Source of the DNA: Planctomycetota bacterium
GTDB lineage: Bacteria > Planctomycetota > Phycisphaerae > Phycisphaerales > UBA1924
Direction: 5' to 3'
NCBI GenBank assembly: GCA_017303565.1
Contig: JAFLCM010000003.1
Coordinates: 1-23,743 of the forward strand
DNA length: 23,743 nucleotides
Notes under the pieces: generated by a model
The model's database searches: none
What the model was told of the DNA's origin: nothing
Seen by the model: only the letters and a program-made list of their open reading frames with translations
Made by a program: the position numbers and the translations under genes
Shown here: piece after piece, positions 17,509 to 23,743 of the stretch
Position numbering within the stretch: the first letter of the stretch is position 1
Layout: the number at the start of each line of letters is the position of its first letter

Positions 17509-17560
17509 GGGGCCGGGGTCCGGGGATACCTGGATTCCGGGGTTCCGGGGTGCCGGGGGG
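17509..17560 (+). other. G-run cluster in the trmD-rplS gap
   Basis: Six G runs (G4 five times and G6) separated mostly by 2-4 bases lie on the plus strand, i.e. the template strand of the operon; one loop is 13 bases. It fills most of the 142-base gap between trmD and rplS, which otherwise shows only the rplS ribosome binding site. It resembles the carA-carB gap in style, with opposite orientation relative to transcription. Confidence 0.4.
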
Positions 17561-17591
17561 TCTGAAGTGTTCGCGGGACAGGCCCGCCTGG

Positions 17592-18344
17592 TCAAGTCCG
17601 CCGTGGAGATTCGCCTTCCGAGAGCAGGTCCGGGCGGCGGGCCCGGGTCCGCTCGAGTTTCTGTTCCAGCCGCCAGTCGGCGACCTTCCGGTGGTCCCCG
17701 CCGATCAGGACGTCGGGGACGGTCCGCCCTTCCCACTCCCGCGGACGGGTGTAGTGCGGGCAATCGAGGAGCCGCTTCGAGCCTTCCGTGGTCTCGACGG
17801 GGCTGAAACTGTCCTCGCTCGCCGAGGCCTCGTGCCCCAACGCCCCCGGGATGAGCCTGACGACGGCGTCAACGAGCATCATCGCGGGCAACTCGCCCCC
17901 CGACACCACGAAGTCCCCGACACTCACCTCCAGCGGGGCCAATCGTTCGATCACACGCTCGTCGATGCCCTCGTAGTGGCCCGCGATCAGCAGCAGGCGC
18001 TGCTCCGCGGCGAGCGACTCGACCAGGCTCTGCGTGAGCGGGACGCCCTGGGGCGTCAGGAGCACGCGTTTGGCCGGGCGGGGGTCCTGCGCTTCGACGC
18101 TCGTCACGCAGTCCCAGACCGGCTGGCACATCATCACCATGCCCGGCCCGCCCCCGAAGGGTCGGTCATCGACCTTGGCGTGTTTGTTGTTCGCGAACCT
18201 CCTGATGTCGGTGATGGTCCATTCGACCAGACCCGCCTCGCGGGCCCGCCCGAGGATGCTGGCCGACAGGACCGGCTCGAACATCTCCGGGAACAGCGTG
18301 AGAATGTCGATGCGGAGCGCGGGGTCAGTGCGGAGCGGCTTCAC
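17592..18344 (-). CDS. trmD: tRNA (guanine-37-N1)-methyltransferase
   Basis: The 250-residue SPOUT methyltransferase has IDILTLFPEMF at the N-terminus, VDDRPFGGGPGMVM (58-71), AGHYEGIDERV (121-131) and SVGDFVVSGGELPA (141-154), which form the trefoil-knot AdoMet site. It makes m1G37 in tRNAs with G36, preventing frameshifts. The start is GTG at 18344, 12 bases after rpsP. The usual rimM between rpsP and trmD is absent. The C-terminal tail (RRPDLLSEGESP) is ordinary. Confidence 0.96.
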   Translation of the reverse strand: MKPLRTDPALRIDILTLFPEMFEPVLSASILGRAREAGLVEWTITDIRRFANNKHAKVDDRPFGGGPGMVMMCQPVWDCVTSVEAQDPRPAKRVLLTPQGVPLTQSLVESLAAEQRLLLIAGHYEGIDERVIERLAPLEVSVGDFVVSGGELPAMMLVDAVVRLIPGALGHEASASEDSFSPVETTEGSKRLLDCPHYTRPREWEGRTVPDVLIGGDHRKVADWRLEQKLERTRARRPDLLSEGESPRRT

Positions 18345-18356
18345 GTCCGGTCACGA

Positions 18357-18698
18357 TCAGGCCTTGGCGCCGGCCTTGGCCTCGCCCTCGGGCTTGACGC
18401 GGGCGGCGGCGCGGCGGTCGGTGCGCAGCTTCACGAACGCCGCCCACTTGGCCGCGTCGATCAGGTTCGCCTTCGCCAGGAGCGTGCTGACCGTCTCGGA
18501 CGCCTGCGCGCCCTTGCTCAGCCAGTGCTTGATCCGCTCTTCCTTGAGCATGACCTGCTTGCCCTCGGCGGCGATGGGGTCGTACCAGCCCAGGTTCTCC
18601 AGAACCTCGCCGTCGCGCTTGTTGCGCTTCTCGATCGCGTTGATGCGGTAGAACGGGCGGTTGCGACGCCCCATCCGCTTGAGTCGGATTCGGACCAT
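18357..18698 (-). CDS. rpsP: 30S ribosomal protein S16
   Basis: The 113-residue protein starts MVRIRLKRMGRRNRPFYRINAIEKR, the S16 signature, followed by LGWYDP and ERIKHWLSKGAQ. The Ala/Lys-rich C-terminal extension (about 25 residues) is longer than in E. coli (82 residues). It is the first gene of the ribosomal operon and has a predicted promoter and a structured leader upstream. Confidence 0.96.
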   Translation of the reverse strand: MVRIRLKRMGRRNRPFYRINAIEKRNKRDGEVLENLGWYDPIAAEGKQVMLKEERIKHWLSKGAQASETVSTLLAKANLIDAAKWAAFVKLRTDRRAAARVKPEGEAKAGAKA

Positions 18699-18740
18699 CT
18701 GAGCCAGGCTCCGGTGTCTGGGCCGCGCCCTTCCAGGGGG

Positions 18741-18789
18741 CTGACGGCGGTGTCTTGCCTCGCCCCCGCAGGCGCACGGACGCCGTCAG
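18741..18789 (-). promoter_or_regulatory. Structured 5' leader of the rpsP operon
   Basis: CTGACGGCG (18789-18781) and CGCCGTCAG (18749-18741) form a perfect 9-bp stem enclosing 31 bases with a weak inner stem. The hairpin begins about 5 bases after the predicted transcription start and ends 43 bases before the rpsP ATG. It may protect the mRNA end or serve as a ribosomal-protein binding site; no sequence match to a known leader class is claimed. Confidence 0.45.
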
Positions 18790-18800
18790 GGGGGAGGGAG

Positions 18801-18829
18801 AGTGTACGCGCTCCGCCCAGTGAACGCAA
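18801..18829 (-). promoter_or_regulatory. Predicted promoter of rpsP-trmD-rplS
   Basis: TTGCGT (18829-18824), a 17-base spacer and TACACT (18806-18801) read toward rpsP and put transcription start near 18794, about 95 bases before the ATG. Confidence 0.55.
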
Positions 18830-18870
18830 GACTCGCTCCGCCAAACCGACGCCCTATCAGATACCTGAAA

Positions 18871-19524
18871 TCAAGGCAGAACACCGCGGATCGCGGTGAC
18901 ACAGGCCGTGACCGTGTCGGTCGCGAATCTCGAGACGGGCCCCCCGAACACGTTCATCGCGATCACCGCCAAGACCAGCCCCACCATCATCGCGTTGGGC
19001 TGGTCGAGCAGATTCCGGAACCACGGCGAAAAGCTCGCCACGATCCGCGACCCGTCGAGGGGCGGGATCGGCAGCAGGTTGAGGGCGGCGAGCACCAGGT
19101 TCAGGAACCCGCCCGCGAGGAAGAAAACCGTGAAGTTGTCGTACAGCCCGGGGTCGAGCCCGGTGGCGTACTTGCTCCACAGCGCGAGCGCGACGATCGA
19201 GAACGCCGCGAGCAGCAGGTTCATCGCCGGGCCGGCGAAGGCGACGATTGCGTCGGCGTGGCGCCCACGGAGGCGCGACGGGTTCACGGGCATCGCGCCC
19301 CACGCGAACCCGATGATGAGGAACACGATCAGGCTGGTCGGGCCCATGTGCACCATGGGGTTCCAGGTCATGTGCCCCGACTCGATGGGCGTGCGGTCGC
19401 CCATGCGGATGGCGGCCCAGCCGTGGGCGAGCTCGTGCAGGCAGATGGAGCCGATCACCCACACGATGTGGGAGACCAGCAGCGCCTTGTTGTCGTGAAA
19501 GAGGTCGGCGAGCCACCAGCCCAT
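18871..19524 (-). CDS. Site-2 protease family (M50) membrane protein
   Basis: The 217-residue integral membrane protein has HELAH (30-34) in its first membrane segment and the distal zinc ligand motif NLLPIPPLDGSRI (149-161, Asp157), the arrangement of rhomboid-unrelated S2P/M50 metalloproteases. About five hydrophobic segments are visible. These enzymes cut membrane-embedded substrates, often in signalling. It lacks PDZ and CBS domains, so it is a minimal form. The ATG at 19524 has GGAGG four bases upstream; the longer open frame is not protein-like. It is 172 bases upstream of rpsP on the same strand and has no clear terminator. Substrate unknown. Confidence 0.9.
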   Translation of the reverse strand: MGWWLADLFHDNKALLVSHIVWVIGSICLHELAHGWAAIRMGDRTPIESGHMTWNPMVHMGPTSLIVFLIIGFAWGAMPVNPSRLRGRHADAIVAFAGPAMNLLLAAFSIVALALWSKYATGLDPGLYDNFTVFFLAGGFLNLVLAALNLLPIPPLDGSRIVASFSPWFRNLLDQPNAMMVGLVLAVIAMNVFGGPVSRFATDTVTACVTAIRGVLP

Positions 19525-19546
19525 GACGCCTCCGTGCGAGAGTTTG

Positions 19547-19575
19547 TTGCGCGCGATGCGGGGCAACCATAGAGT
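19547..19575 (+). promoter_or_regulatory. Predicted promoter of the DUF4286-type gene
   Basis: TTGCGC (19547-19552), a 17-base spacer and TAGAGT (19570-19575) lie directly before the ATG at 19582, leaving six bases, so the mRNA would begin at the start codon. It sits in the 57-base spacer to the divergent M50 gene. Confidence 0.45.
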
Positions 19576-19581
19576 CCCCGC

Positions 19582-19902
19582 ATGAGCGAAGCGGCGTACA
19601 CCGTGCGGGCGGAGTTTGACAGCGAGTCCGTTGCCGAGCGGTACGCCGACTGGCTCGCCGGCTCCGGCGACCACGCGGCCCGGGTGCTGGCTCACGGCGG
19701 GGTGCGGGCGGAGGTGGTGCGGCTCGACGCCGAGCGACCGGTGATCGAGTGCCGGTACGTGTTCCGTGACCGTGAGTCGCTCGACGCCTACCTGCGTGAT
19801 CACGCGCCGGCGCTGCGGGCCGAGGGGCTGCGGGCGTTCCCGTCGGGCGTGGTGTTCACGCGGTCGATCGGGCGGGTGGTGGCGCGCGTAGTTCCGGCCT
19901 GA
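19582..19902 (+). CDS. Small DUF4286-like protein
   Basis: The 106-residue soluble protein has a ferredoxin-like alternation: YTVRAEFDSESVAERYADWL, then VIECRYVFRDRESLDAYLRDHAPALRAEGLRAFP, which resembles DUF4286 proteins (dimeric alpha-beta barrel type). No catalytic motif is visible, and the function of the family is not known. The ATG has no Shine-Dalgarno and is preceded by a promoter-like pair implying a leaderless transcript. The assignment is by remembered pattern. Confidence 0.7.
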   Translation: MSEAAYTVRAEFDSESVAERYADWLAGSGDHAARVLAHGGVRAEVVRLDAERPVIECRYVFRDRESLDAYLRDHAPALRAEGLRAFPSGVVFTRSIGRVVARVVPA

Positions 19903-19965
19903 GCGCTCGTCGGCGCAACGCGACGAGCCAACACGGACGAGGCTGGCTGTTCGCGGTCTTCGGGC

Positions 19966-20002
19966 AATAAAAAGAAACGGCGGGAAGGTTTCCCTTCCCG
20001 CC
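19966..20002 (-). terminator. Rho-independent terminator of the large secreted protein
   Basis: GGCGGGAAGG and CCTTCCCGCC form a perfect 10-bp stem (19979-19988 with 19993-20002) and a 4-base loop. On the minus strand it is followed by GTTTCTTTTTATT. It lies 49 bases after the stop of the gene at 20051 and may also stop the convergent small gene, whose own T tract is weaker. Confidence 0.88.
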
Positions 20003-20050
20003 GGTCGTTTCACATCAGACCCTGTCGCTGTTCAGGAATCCCTGTGGGGA

Positions 20051-23000
20051 TTACTGGCAGACGCCGGGGTTGGTGTTGCCGTTCTTGCCGAACTGGCCGA
20101 GGAAGCCGGTCAGGTCGGCGGTGTTCACGACGCCGTCGTTGTTGACGTCGGCGCAGCGGGCGGGAGCGACCTGGGCGCAGGTCTTGCCGAACTGGCCGAG
20201 GAAGGCCGTGAGGTCGGCGGTGTTGACGATGCAGTCACCGGTCAGGTCGAAGAAGCAGGCGCACGTGGGGGTGCACGAGACCTTCAGGCTGTAACCGGAG
20301 GCGGTGTTGCCCGGGGCGATCGCGCAGCAGACGCGGCTGGTGCCATCGAAGTCCGGGGCGACGACAACCCAGTAGGTGCCGGCGGCCAGGGCGGGGATGG
20401 TGATGGTGACGGGGGTGCCGGGAGCGATGAACTCGCGGCCGTCAACGAAGGTGGCGTCGTCGCAGCCGGCGGGGCCGGTGGTACCGGGCTTGAAGATCGA
20501 AACGATGGACCAGAAGGCCGCGGTCGTCTCAACCTTGAACTGACCGCCGGTGTGGGCGATCTGGTACCAGTCGGTGTCGCGGGTGCCGGCCAGGAGGTCG
20601 GCGGTGCCGCAGACGGTGCCGTTGCAGGCGATGGAACCGAAGTTGGGGGTCGGCTCGGTGTTGCAACCGCCGTTGGAGTTGGTCTCCTGGCAGTTGGCCT
20701 CGTTCTCAGCGGTGCCGGTGCAGGCCACGTTGCTGGAAGCGATGCAGAAGTTGGAGATGATCTGGAGCTTGTAGTTGGCGCCGGAGCCGGAGACACAGGG
20801 CACGTCGTAGATGTTGGAGAAGCGGGACTCGACGCGGAAGTAGTAGGTGCCGGCGGGCAGGCAGTCACCGACGATGGTGGTGTCGGCGCAGCCGGGGCCT
20901 TCGTTGATGGCGACGGCGGAGGACTCGACGAGCAGAGCGTCGAGGCCGGCGGCATCGCTGGGGCAGCCGCCGCCGGTGGGAGCCTTGTACATGGAGATGT
21001 CAAGGTCCATGCGGCCGTTGACCGCGGCGCCGACGTAGGACTCGCTGGTGGTGGTGACGGCGTACCAGTCGGCGTCGCCGACGAAGAAGTAGGAGTTGCT
21101 CTTGCCGCAGATCACGTTGCCGGCGGTGGCGACGCTGAAGGTCGCGCCGGTGTTGTCGCAGCCGCCGTTGTAGAGGTCGGTGCGGGTCTGGTAGTTGGTG
21201 GCGTCGACGCAGGTCTCGCTGCTGGGACCGCCCGCGGGGGTGCGGGGCAGGGCCGCCTCGGTGGTGTTGGTGCCGGTGCAGATGGCCGCATCGGAGCAGC
21301 AGGTGAAGTTGGCGCAGTTGACGCTGGAAGCGGCGGAGGTGCCCGCGACCGAGACGCCGCCCGCGGCGTAGCACGCCGGGCCGGTCAGGTCGGAGCAGGT
21401 GCCGGACGCGGTGCAGCACGCGGCGGTGAGGCACGCGCCGGTCTGCAGGGTCAGGCTGTAGCCGATGCCGTTGCCCGAGCCGCCGCCGGTGTTGTCACCG
21501 CAGGGCGAGGGCGAGATGGCGGGCAGGACGGCGACGTAGACGGTCTGGTTGGCGGCGACGCAGAGTTCGATCTCGCTGTTGCGCGAGGCGTCGAACGAGA
21601 AGCCGAAGCCGGTGCCGGTCTCGCAGGGATCGGGCGCGTTGCCGTCGACGTAGAAGAAGAAGAAGGACATCGGGGCTTCGTTGCTGAGCAGGAACTTGAG
21701 GGACTCCTGCGCAGCGCCGGCGGTGTACTCGAACCAGTCGATGTCGAGGTTGCCGGTGCCGACGTTGGTGCCGCCGGAGCGACCGCAGATGGTCTGGCCG
21801 GCGTTGATGAGGTCGAGCAGGCCGCCCACGGCGCTGCAACCGATGTTCTGATCGGTCGAGTTGGGGCAGTCGCGGCTGGTGCCCTCGTTGGTGCCGGCGC
21901 AGGTCAGGTTGCAGGGGACGGTGCCGCTGTTGATGGCGGCGCAGGTCGTGGCTTCGCCGCGGAACACGCCGTTGTTGGTGTTCTCGCAGACGTCGCTGGC
22001 GACGTTGTCCAAGCAGCCGTTGTTGTTCACCGTGCAGCAAGCGCCGACAACGGGAACCGCAACCGCGCCCTGGATCTGGATCTGGTACTTGGTGGTGGGG
22101 GGCAGCGCGACGCTCGGTGGGTCGAGCGACGCGAAGGCCTTGGGACGGACGGTGATGAGGTACTCGCCCTCGCCGAGGTTGAACCCGGAGGGGATGAAGC
22201 GGGGCCACGCCCAGGTGAGGTTCTTGCGACCCTCGGTGGCGTTGGTGGCGGCCGCGTCGTCAACGCCGCCGAAGGCGGGGACGAAGCCGAACTCGGCCTC
22301 GGGGCCGGTGGAGTTCGGGTCTGTCCAGCAGCCGTTGACCACGCCGGGCTGCGGGTACTGGTTGTTGCAGATGAGGGAGGCCTCGAACTCGTTCTCAGCG
22401 GTGACGAAGAGACGGAAGTTGTCGATGCCGCCCGCGGGGACCTGGATGCGCAGGTAGTCCTGGTCGCGCTGGTTGTTGAGGGTCGCCACCGAGCCCTGGT
22501 TCACGCACGAGGGGTGCGTGGCGTTGGGGGGCAGGTTGTTGAAGGTCGGGCCGTTGGGCTCGTTCGCCGGGGGAATGGCGAAAACGGTCGGGCCGGTGGC
22601 GGCCGCGTCGTTGGGGGCGTTGAAGTTCGAGATGTAGCCGCAGAGGCTGCCGGTGGGGACCAGCGAGCTGGTGGCGGTGAAGGCCGCGGGCAGTTGGAGG
22701 GCGTTGGCGCCCTGGCCGGCGGTGGTGCCGAAGCAGCCGATGATGATGAAGCAGCCCTGGTCGCGGAGCCAGCCGTTGGCCAGCGAACCGGACGCCGAGG
22801 CGAACGCGTCGCCGTAGGTCGTCCACGCGGTGGGCAGCGCCGTCTCGCGGTTGTTCAGGCTGGGCAGGGGAACCGAGGGCGGGCAGATCGCGCAGACCTG
22901 GGCGTCCTCGAACTGGTTCTGGTTCTGCCACGCGGTGGGATCGGCGATGGGGCCGGTCTCACGCAGGAACTGGTCCATGTTGCCGATTTCCTCGGCGGCC

Positions 23001-23176
23001 AGCCGGATGCGAACCTTGGTCTTGACCAGGTTCTTCGGGTTGATGCCGGCCTGGTTGCCGGCACCGGTCGGATTGATGCTCATCGGCGAGTTGATCACGT
23101 TGGTCTCGCCGACCGCGATGCCGGCCAGAGCCAGCACGCCGCTGGCCATGGCCAGCAGACTCTTACAATTTCCCAC
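20051..23176 (-). CDS. Large Cys-rich secreted repeat protein with dockerin-like tag
   Basis: The 1041-residue protein starts at GTG 23176, chosen because AAGGAG lies 8 bases upstream and a signal peptide follows (MGNCKSLLAMASGVLALAG, cleavage near residue 24). An N-terminal region of about 390 residues has no recognised domain. Then come two short Cys modules starting ACCT and three repeats that share a header C-x-GT, a GC pair, (I/V)CG and D-x-DW(Y/F), each ending in a Y-x-L beta strand; the repeats resemble bacterial pre-peptidase C-terminal (PPC) beta domains. The last 74 residues (968-1041) are the tag: Cys-flanked FDLTGD-x-IVNTADL and DVNNDGVVNTADL repeats ending GVCQ. It has no catalytic motif that I can see and may be an adhesin or surface structural protein. 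It has its own promoter, a long leader and a terminator. Confidence 0.85.
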   Translation of the reverse strand: MGNCKSLLAMASGVLALAGIAVGETNVINSPMSINPTGAGNQAGINPKNLVKTKVRIRLAAEEIGNMDQFLRETGPIADPTAWQNQNQFEDAQVCAICPPSVPLPSLNNRETALPTAWTTYGDAFASASGSLANGWLRDQGCFIIIGCFGTTAGQGANALQLPAAFTATSSLVPTGSLCGYISNFNAPNDAAATGPTVFAIPPANEPNGPTFNNLPPNATHPSCVNQGSVATLNNQRDQDYLRIQVPAGGIDNFRLFVTAENEFEASLICNNQYPQPGVVNGCWTDPNSTGPEAEFGFVPAFGGVDDAAATNATEGRKNLTWAWPRFIPSGFNLGEGEYLITVRPKAFASLDPPSVALPPTTKYQIQIQGAVAVPVVGACCTVNNNGCLDNVASDVCENTNNGVFRGEATTCAAINSGTVPCNLTCAGTNEGTSRDCPNSTDQNIGCSAVGGLLDLINAGQTICGRSGGTNVGTGNLDIDWFEYTAGAAQESLKFLLSNEAPMSFFFFYVDGNAPDPCETGTGFGFSFDASRNSEIELCVAANQTVYVAVLPAISPSPCGDNTGGGSGNGIGYSLTLQTGACLTAACCTASGTCSDLTGPACYAAGGVSVAGTSAASSVNCANFTCCSDAAICTGTNTTEAALPRTPAGGPSSETCVDATNYQTRTDLYNGGCDNTGATFSVATAGNVICGKSNSYFFVGDADWYAVTTTSESYVGAAVNGRMDLDISMYKAPTGGGCPSDAAGLDALLVESSAVAINEGPGCADTTIVGDCLPAGTYYFRVESRFSNIYDVPCVSGSGANYKLQIISNFCIASSNVACTGTAENEANCQETNSNGGCNTEPTPNFGSIACNGTVCGTADLLAGTRDTDWYQIAHTGGQFKVETTAAFWSIVSIFKPGTTGPAGCDDATFVDGREFIAPGTPVTITIPALAAGTYWVVVAPDFDGTSRVCCAIAPGNTASGYSLKVSCTPTCACFFDLTGDCIVNTADLTAFLGQFGKTCAQVAPARCADVNNDGVVNTADLTGFLGQFGKNGNTNPGVCQ
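20085..20224 (-). repeat. Tandem dockerin-like coding repeat, period 99
   Basis: Two 41-base segments (20085-20125 and 20184-20224), nearly identical, encode the NTADLT-x-FLGQFGK portions of the tag. Their identity is higher than that of the tags at the left end, suggesting recent duplication or conversion. Confidence 0.75.
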
Positions 23177-23292
23177 TGCTCTCACTCCTTTCACTCCTCT
23201 GCCGTGAAGGCGCTCGTCCGGAAACGCCCGGACGGGAACCGGCCACGGTTGAGGAACGCTGGATGAAGGGGCTTTCCACACACACGACACAA

Positions 23293-23316
23293 CGAGCCGG
23301 GTCACACCCCGGCTCG
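23293..23316. other. 9-bp hairpin in the leader of the large secreted protein
   Basis: CGAGCCGGG (23293-23301) and CCCGGCTCG (23308-23316) form a perfect stem with a 6-base loop, 117 bases before the GTG start and within the predicted untranslated leader. No T tract follows on either strand, so it is not a terminator. Confidence 0.5.
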
Positions 23317-23317
23317 G

Positions 23318-23390
23318 GAATCACACACAAAGAGGTCGAATCACACACACCATCAGGCTTTGAGACGACCGTCGACACGACAGGCTTTGA
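23318..23390. repeat. Short direct repeats in the same leader
   Basis: GAATCACACACA occurs at 23318-23329 and 23338-23349 (period 20), and CAGGCTTTGA at 23354-23363 and 23381-23390 (period 27). The block is CA-rich and unlike the surrounding DNA. It lies downstream of the predicted transcription start of the large gene, so the elements would be in its RNA. Confidence 0.5.
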
Positions 23391-23425
23391 CACGTCGCCC
23401 GGATTGGGGAGGCCTTGCTGCTCAT

Positions 23426-23455
23426 CTATTATCAACCAAGAAACAGGGGGTGCAA
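23426..23455 (-). promoter_or_regulatory. Predicted promoter of the large secreted protein
   Basis: TTGCAC (23455-23450) and GATAAT (23433-23428; 16-base spacer) or TAATAG (23431-23426; 18-base spacer) lie in the only AT-rich patch of this spacer, giving a leader of about 240 bases. Otherwise 23456-23689 shows no gene, RNA or terminator that I can support. Confidence 0.4.
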
Positions 23456-23689
23456 GCGAAATCCAAACACGGCGTTCATGTCCCGACGATCGGAGCACCC
23501 CGATTTGACCGGGACAGGGGATCGGTTCATCGGCGTTTCCGGGGGTTCTCCAAGGTCCGAGTCGGGAATTGGCGTGAGTTGGCCACGTCCGTCTCCAAGT
23601 TACCCCGCTTGACACACTGTTCGCGTCCGGACCGTTCGGGGGTCCTGGGGGGCAGGCCCAAAATCTGCTCGGTGCCGGGAGGGACCTGT

Positions 23690-23743
23690 TCAGCACGCCG
23701 ACCCGAACACGCCCAGAATGAAGGCGAGATCGAGGGTGTTCAC
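23690..23743 (-). CDS. C-terminal fragment of another dockerin-tagged protein
   Basis: The last 54 bases of the window on the minus strand read VNTLDLAFILGVFGSAC and a TGA (23692-23690). This is the second half of the EF-hand-like repeat, ending in Cys, as in the three other tags of the window (VNTADL-x-FLG-x-FG). The protein starts beyond the window edge. The short length limits confidence, but the match to the motif, including the terminal Cys, is close. Confidence 0.7.
   Translation of the reverse strand: MNTLDLAFILGVFGSAC

Noticed and set aside
20085..20224. Direct repeats that might suggest a CRISPR or mobile repeat
   Set aside because: Period 99 with only two copies, in frame and encoding the dockerin-like tag; no spacers or Cas genes.
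20552..23266. 904-codon plus-strand frame opposite the large secreted protein
   Set aside because: It is Gly/Ala/Val repetitive antisense of a Thr/Asn/Ala-rich protein, with no start signal. The minus strand has signal peptide, ribosome binding site, tag and terminator.
23609..23637. TTGACA on the plus strand as a promoter
   Set aside because: No -10-like hexamer lies 15-19 bases downstream (CCGTTC at the 17-base position) and no plus-strand gene follows.

Overview
The window is GC-rich and densely coding, and it reads as a planctomycete of the Phycisphaerae/Phycisphaerales type. That is an inference from four things: secreted proteins ending in a two-repeat dockerin-like (EF-hand-like) tag, a YdjY-domain lipo/secreted protein, weak Shine-Dalgarno use, and carbamoyl-phosphate synthase of the CAD-like type. 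No rRNA, tRNA, CRISPR array or transposase was seen.

Layout. (1) 1-2789, plus strand: the tail of a secreted dockerin-tagged protein with its terminator, then a secreted M1-family metallopeptidase with the same tag. (2) 2831-5508: a small SET-domain protein (minus) divergent from a Na/Pi-cotransporter/PhoU-type membrane protein (plus). (3) 5510-11641, minus: a de novo pyrimidine operon, pyrF-pyrE-carA-carB, preceded by a predicted promoter, a short leader reading frame and an intrinsic terminator, which together look like a transcription attenuator. (4) 11752-13850, minus: LpxI-type lipid A enzyme, a LOG-family nucleotide phosphoribohydrolase and a cytosine deaminase of the yeast FCY1 type. 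A FAD oxidoreductase diverges from the deaminase. (5) 15123-19524, minus: a site-2-protease-family membrane protein, then rpsP-trmD-rplS (no rimM), then a YdjY-domain protein, queE and queD. (6) 19582-19902, plus: a DUF4286-type small protein. (7) 20051-23743, minus: a 1041-residue cysteine-rich secreted protein with three repeats and a dockerin-like tag, preceded by a long untranslated leader. The last 54 bases are the C-terminal tag of a fourth such protein.

How the parts fit. The pyrF/pyrE/carAB block supplies UMP synthesis. The LOG enzyme and cytosine deaminase could recycle cytosine nucleotides to uracil. TrmD, QueE and QueD all serve modification of the tRNA anticodon loop (m1G37 and queuosine 34) and sit with two ribosomal protein genes. 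The four tagged secreted proteins flank the housekeeping block and share only their C-terminal tag, which suggests a common cell-surface attachment or export route.

The items most worth checking are the pyr leader, the eukaryote-like pyrimidine enzymes, the recurrent TANNNT box 6-8 bases before start codons that lack a Shine-Dalgarno sequence (leaderless transcripts), and the Cys-bracketed dockerin-like tag.
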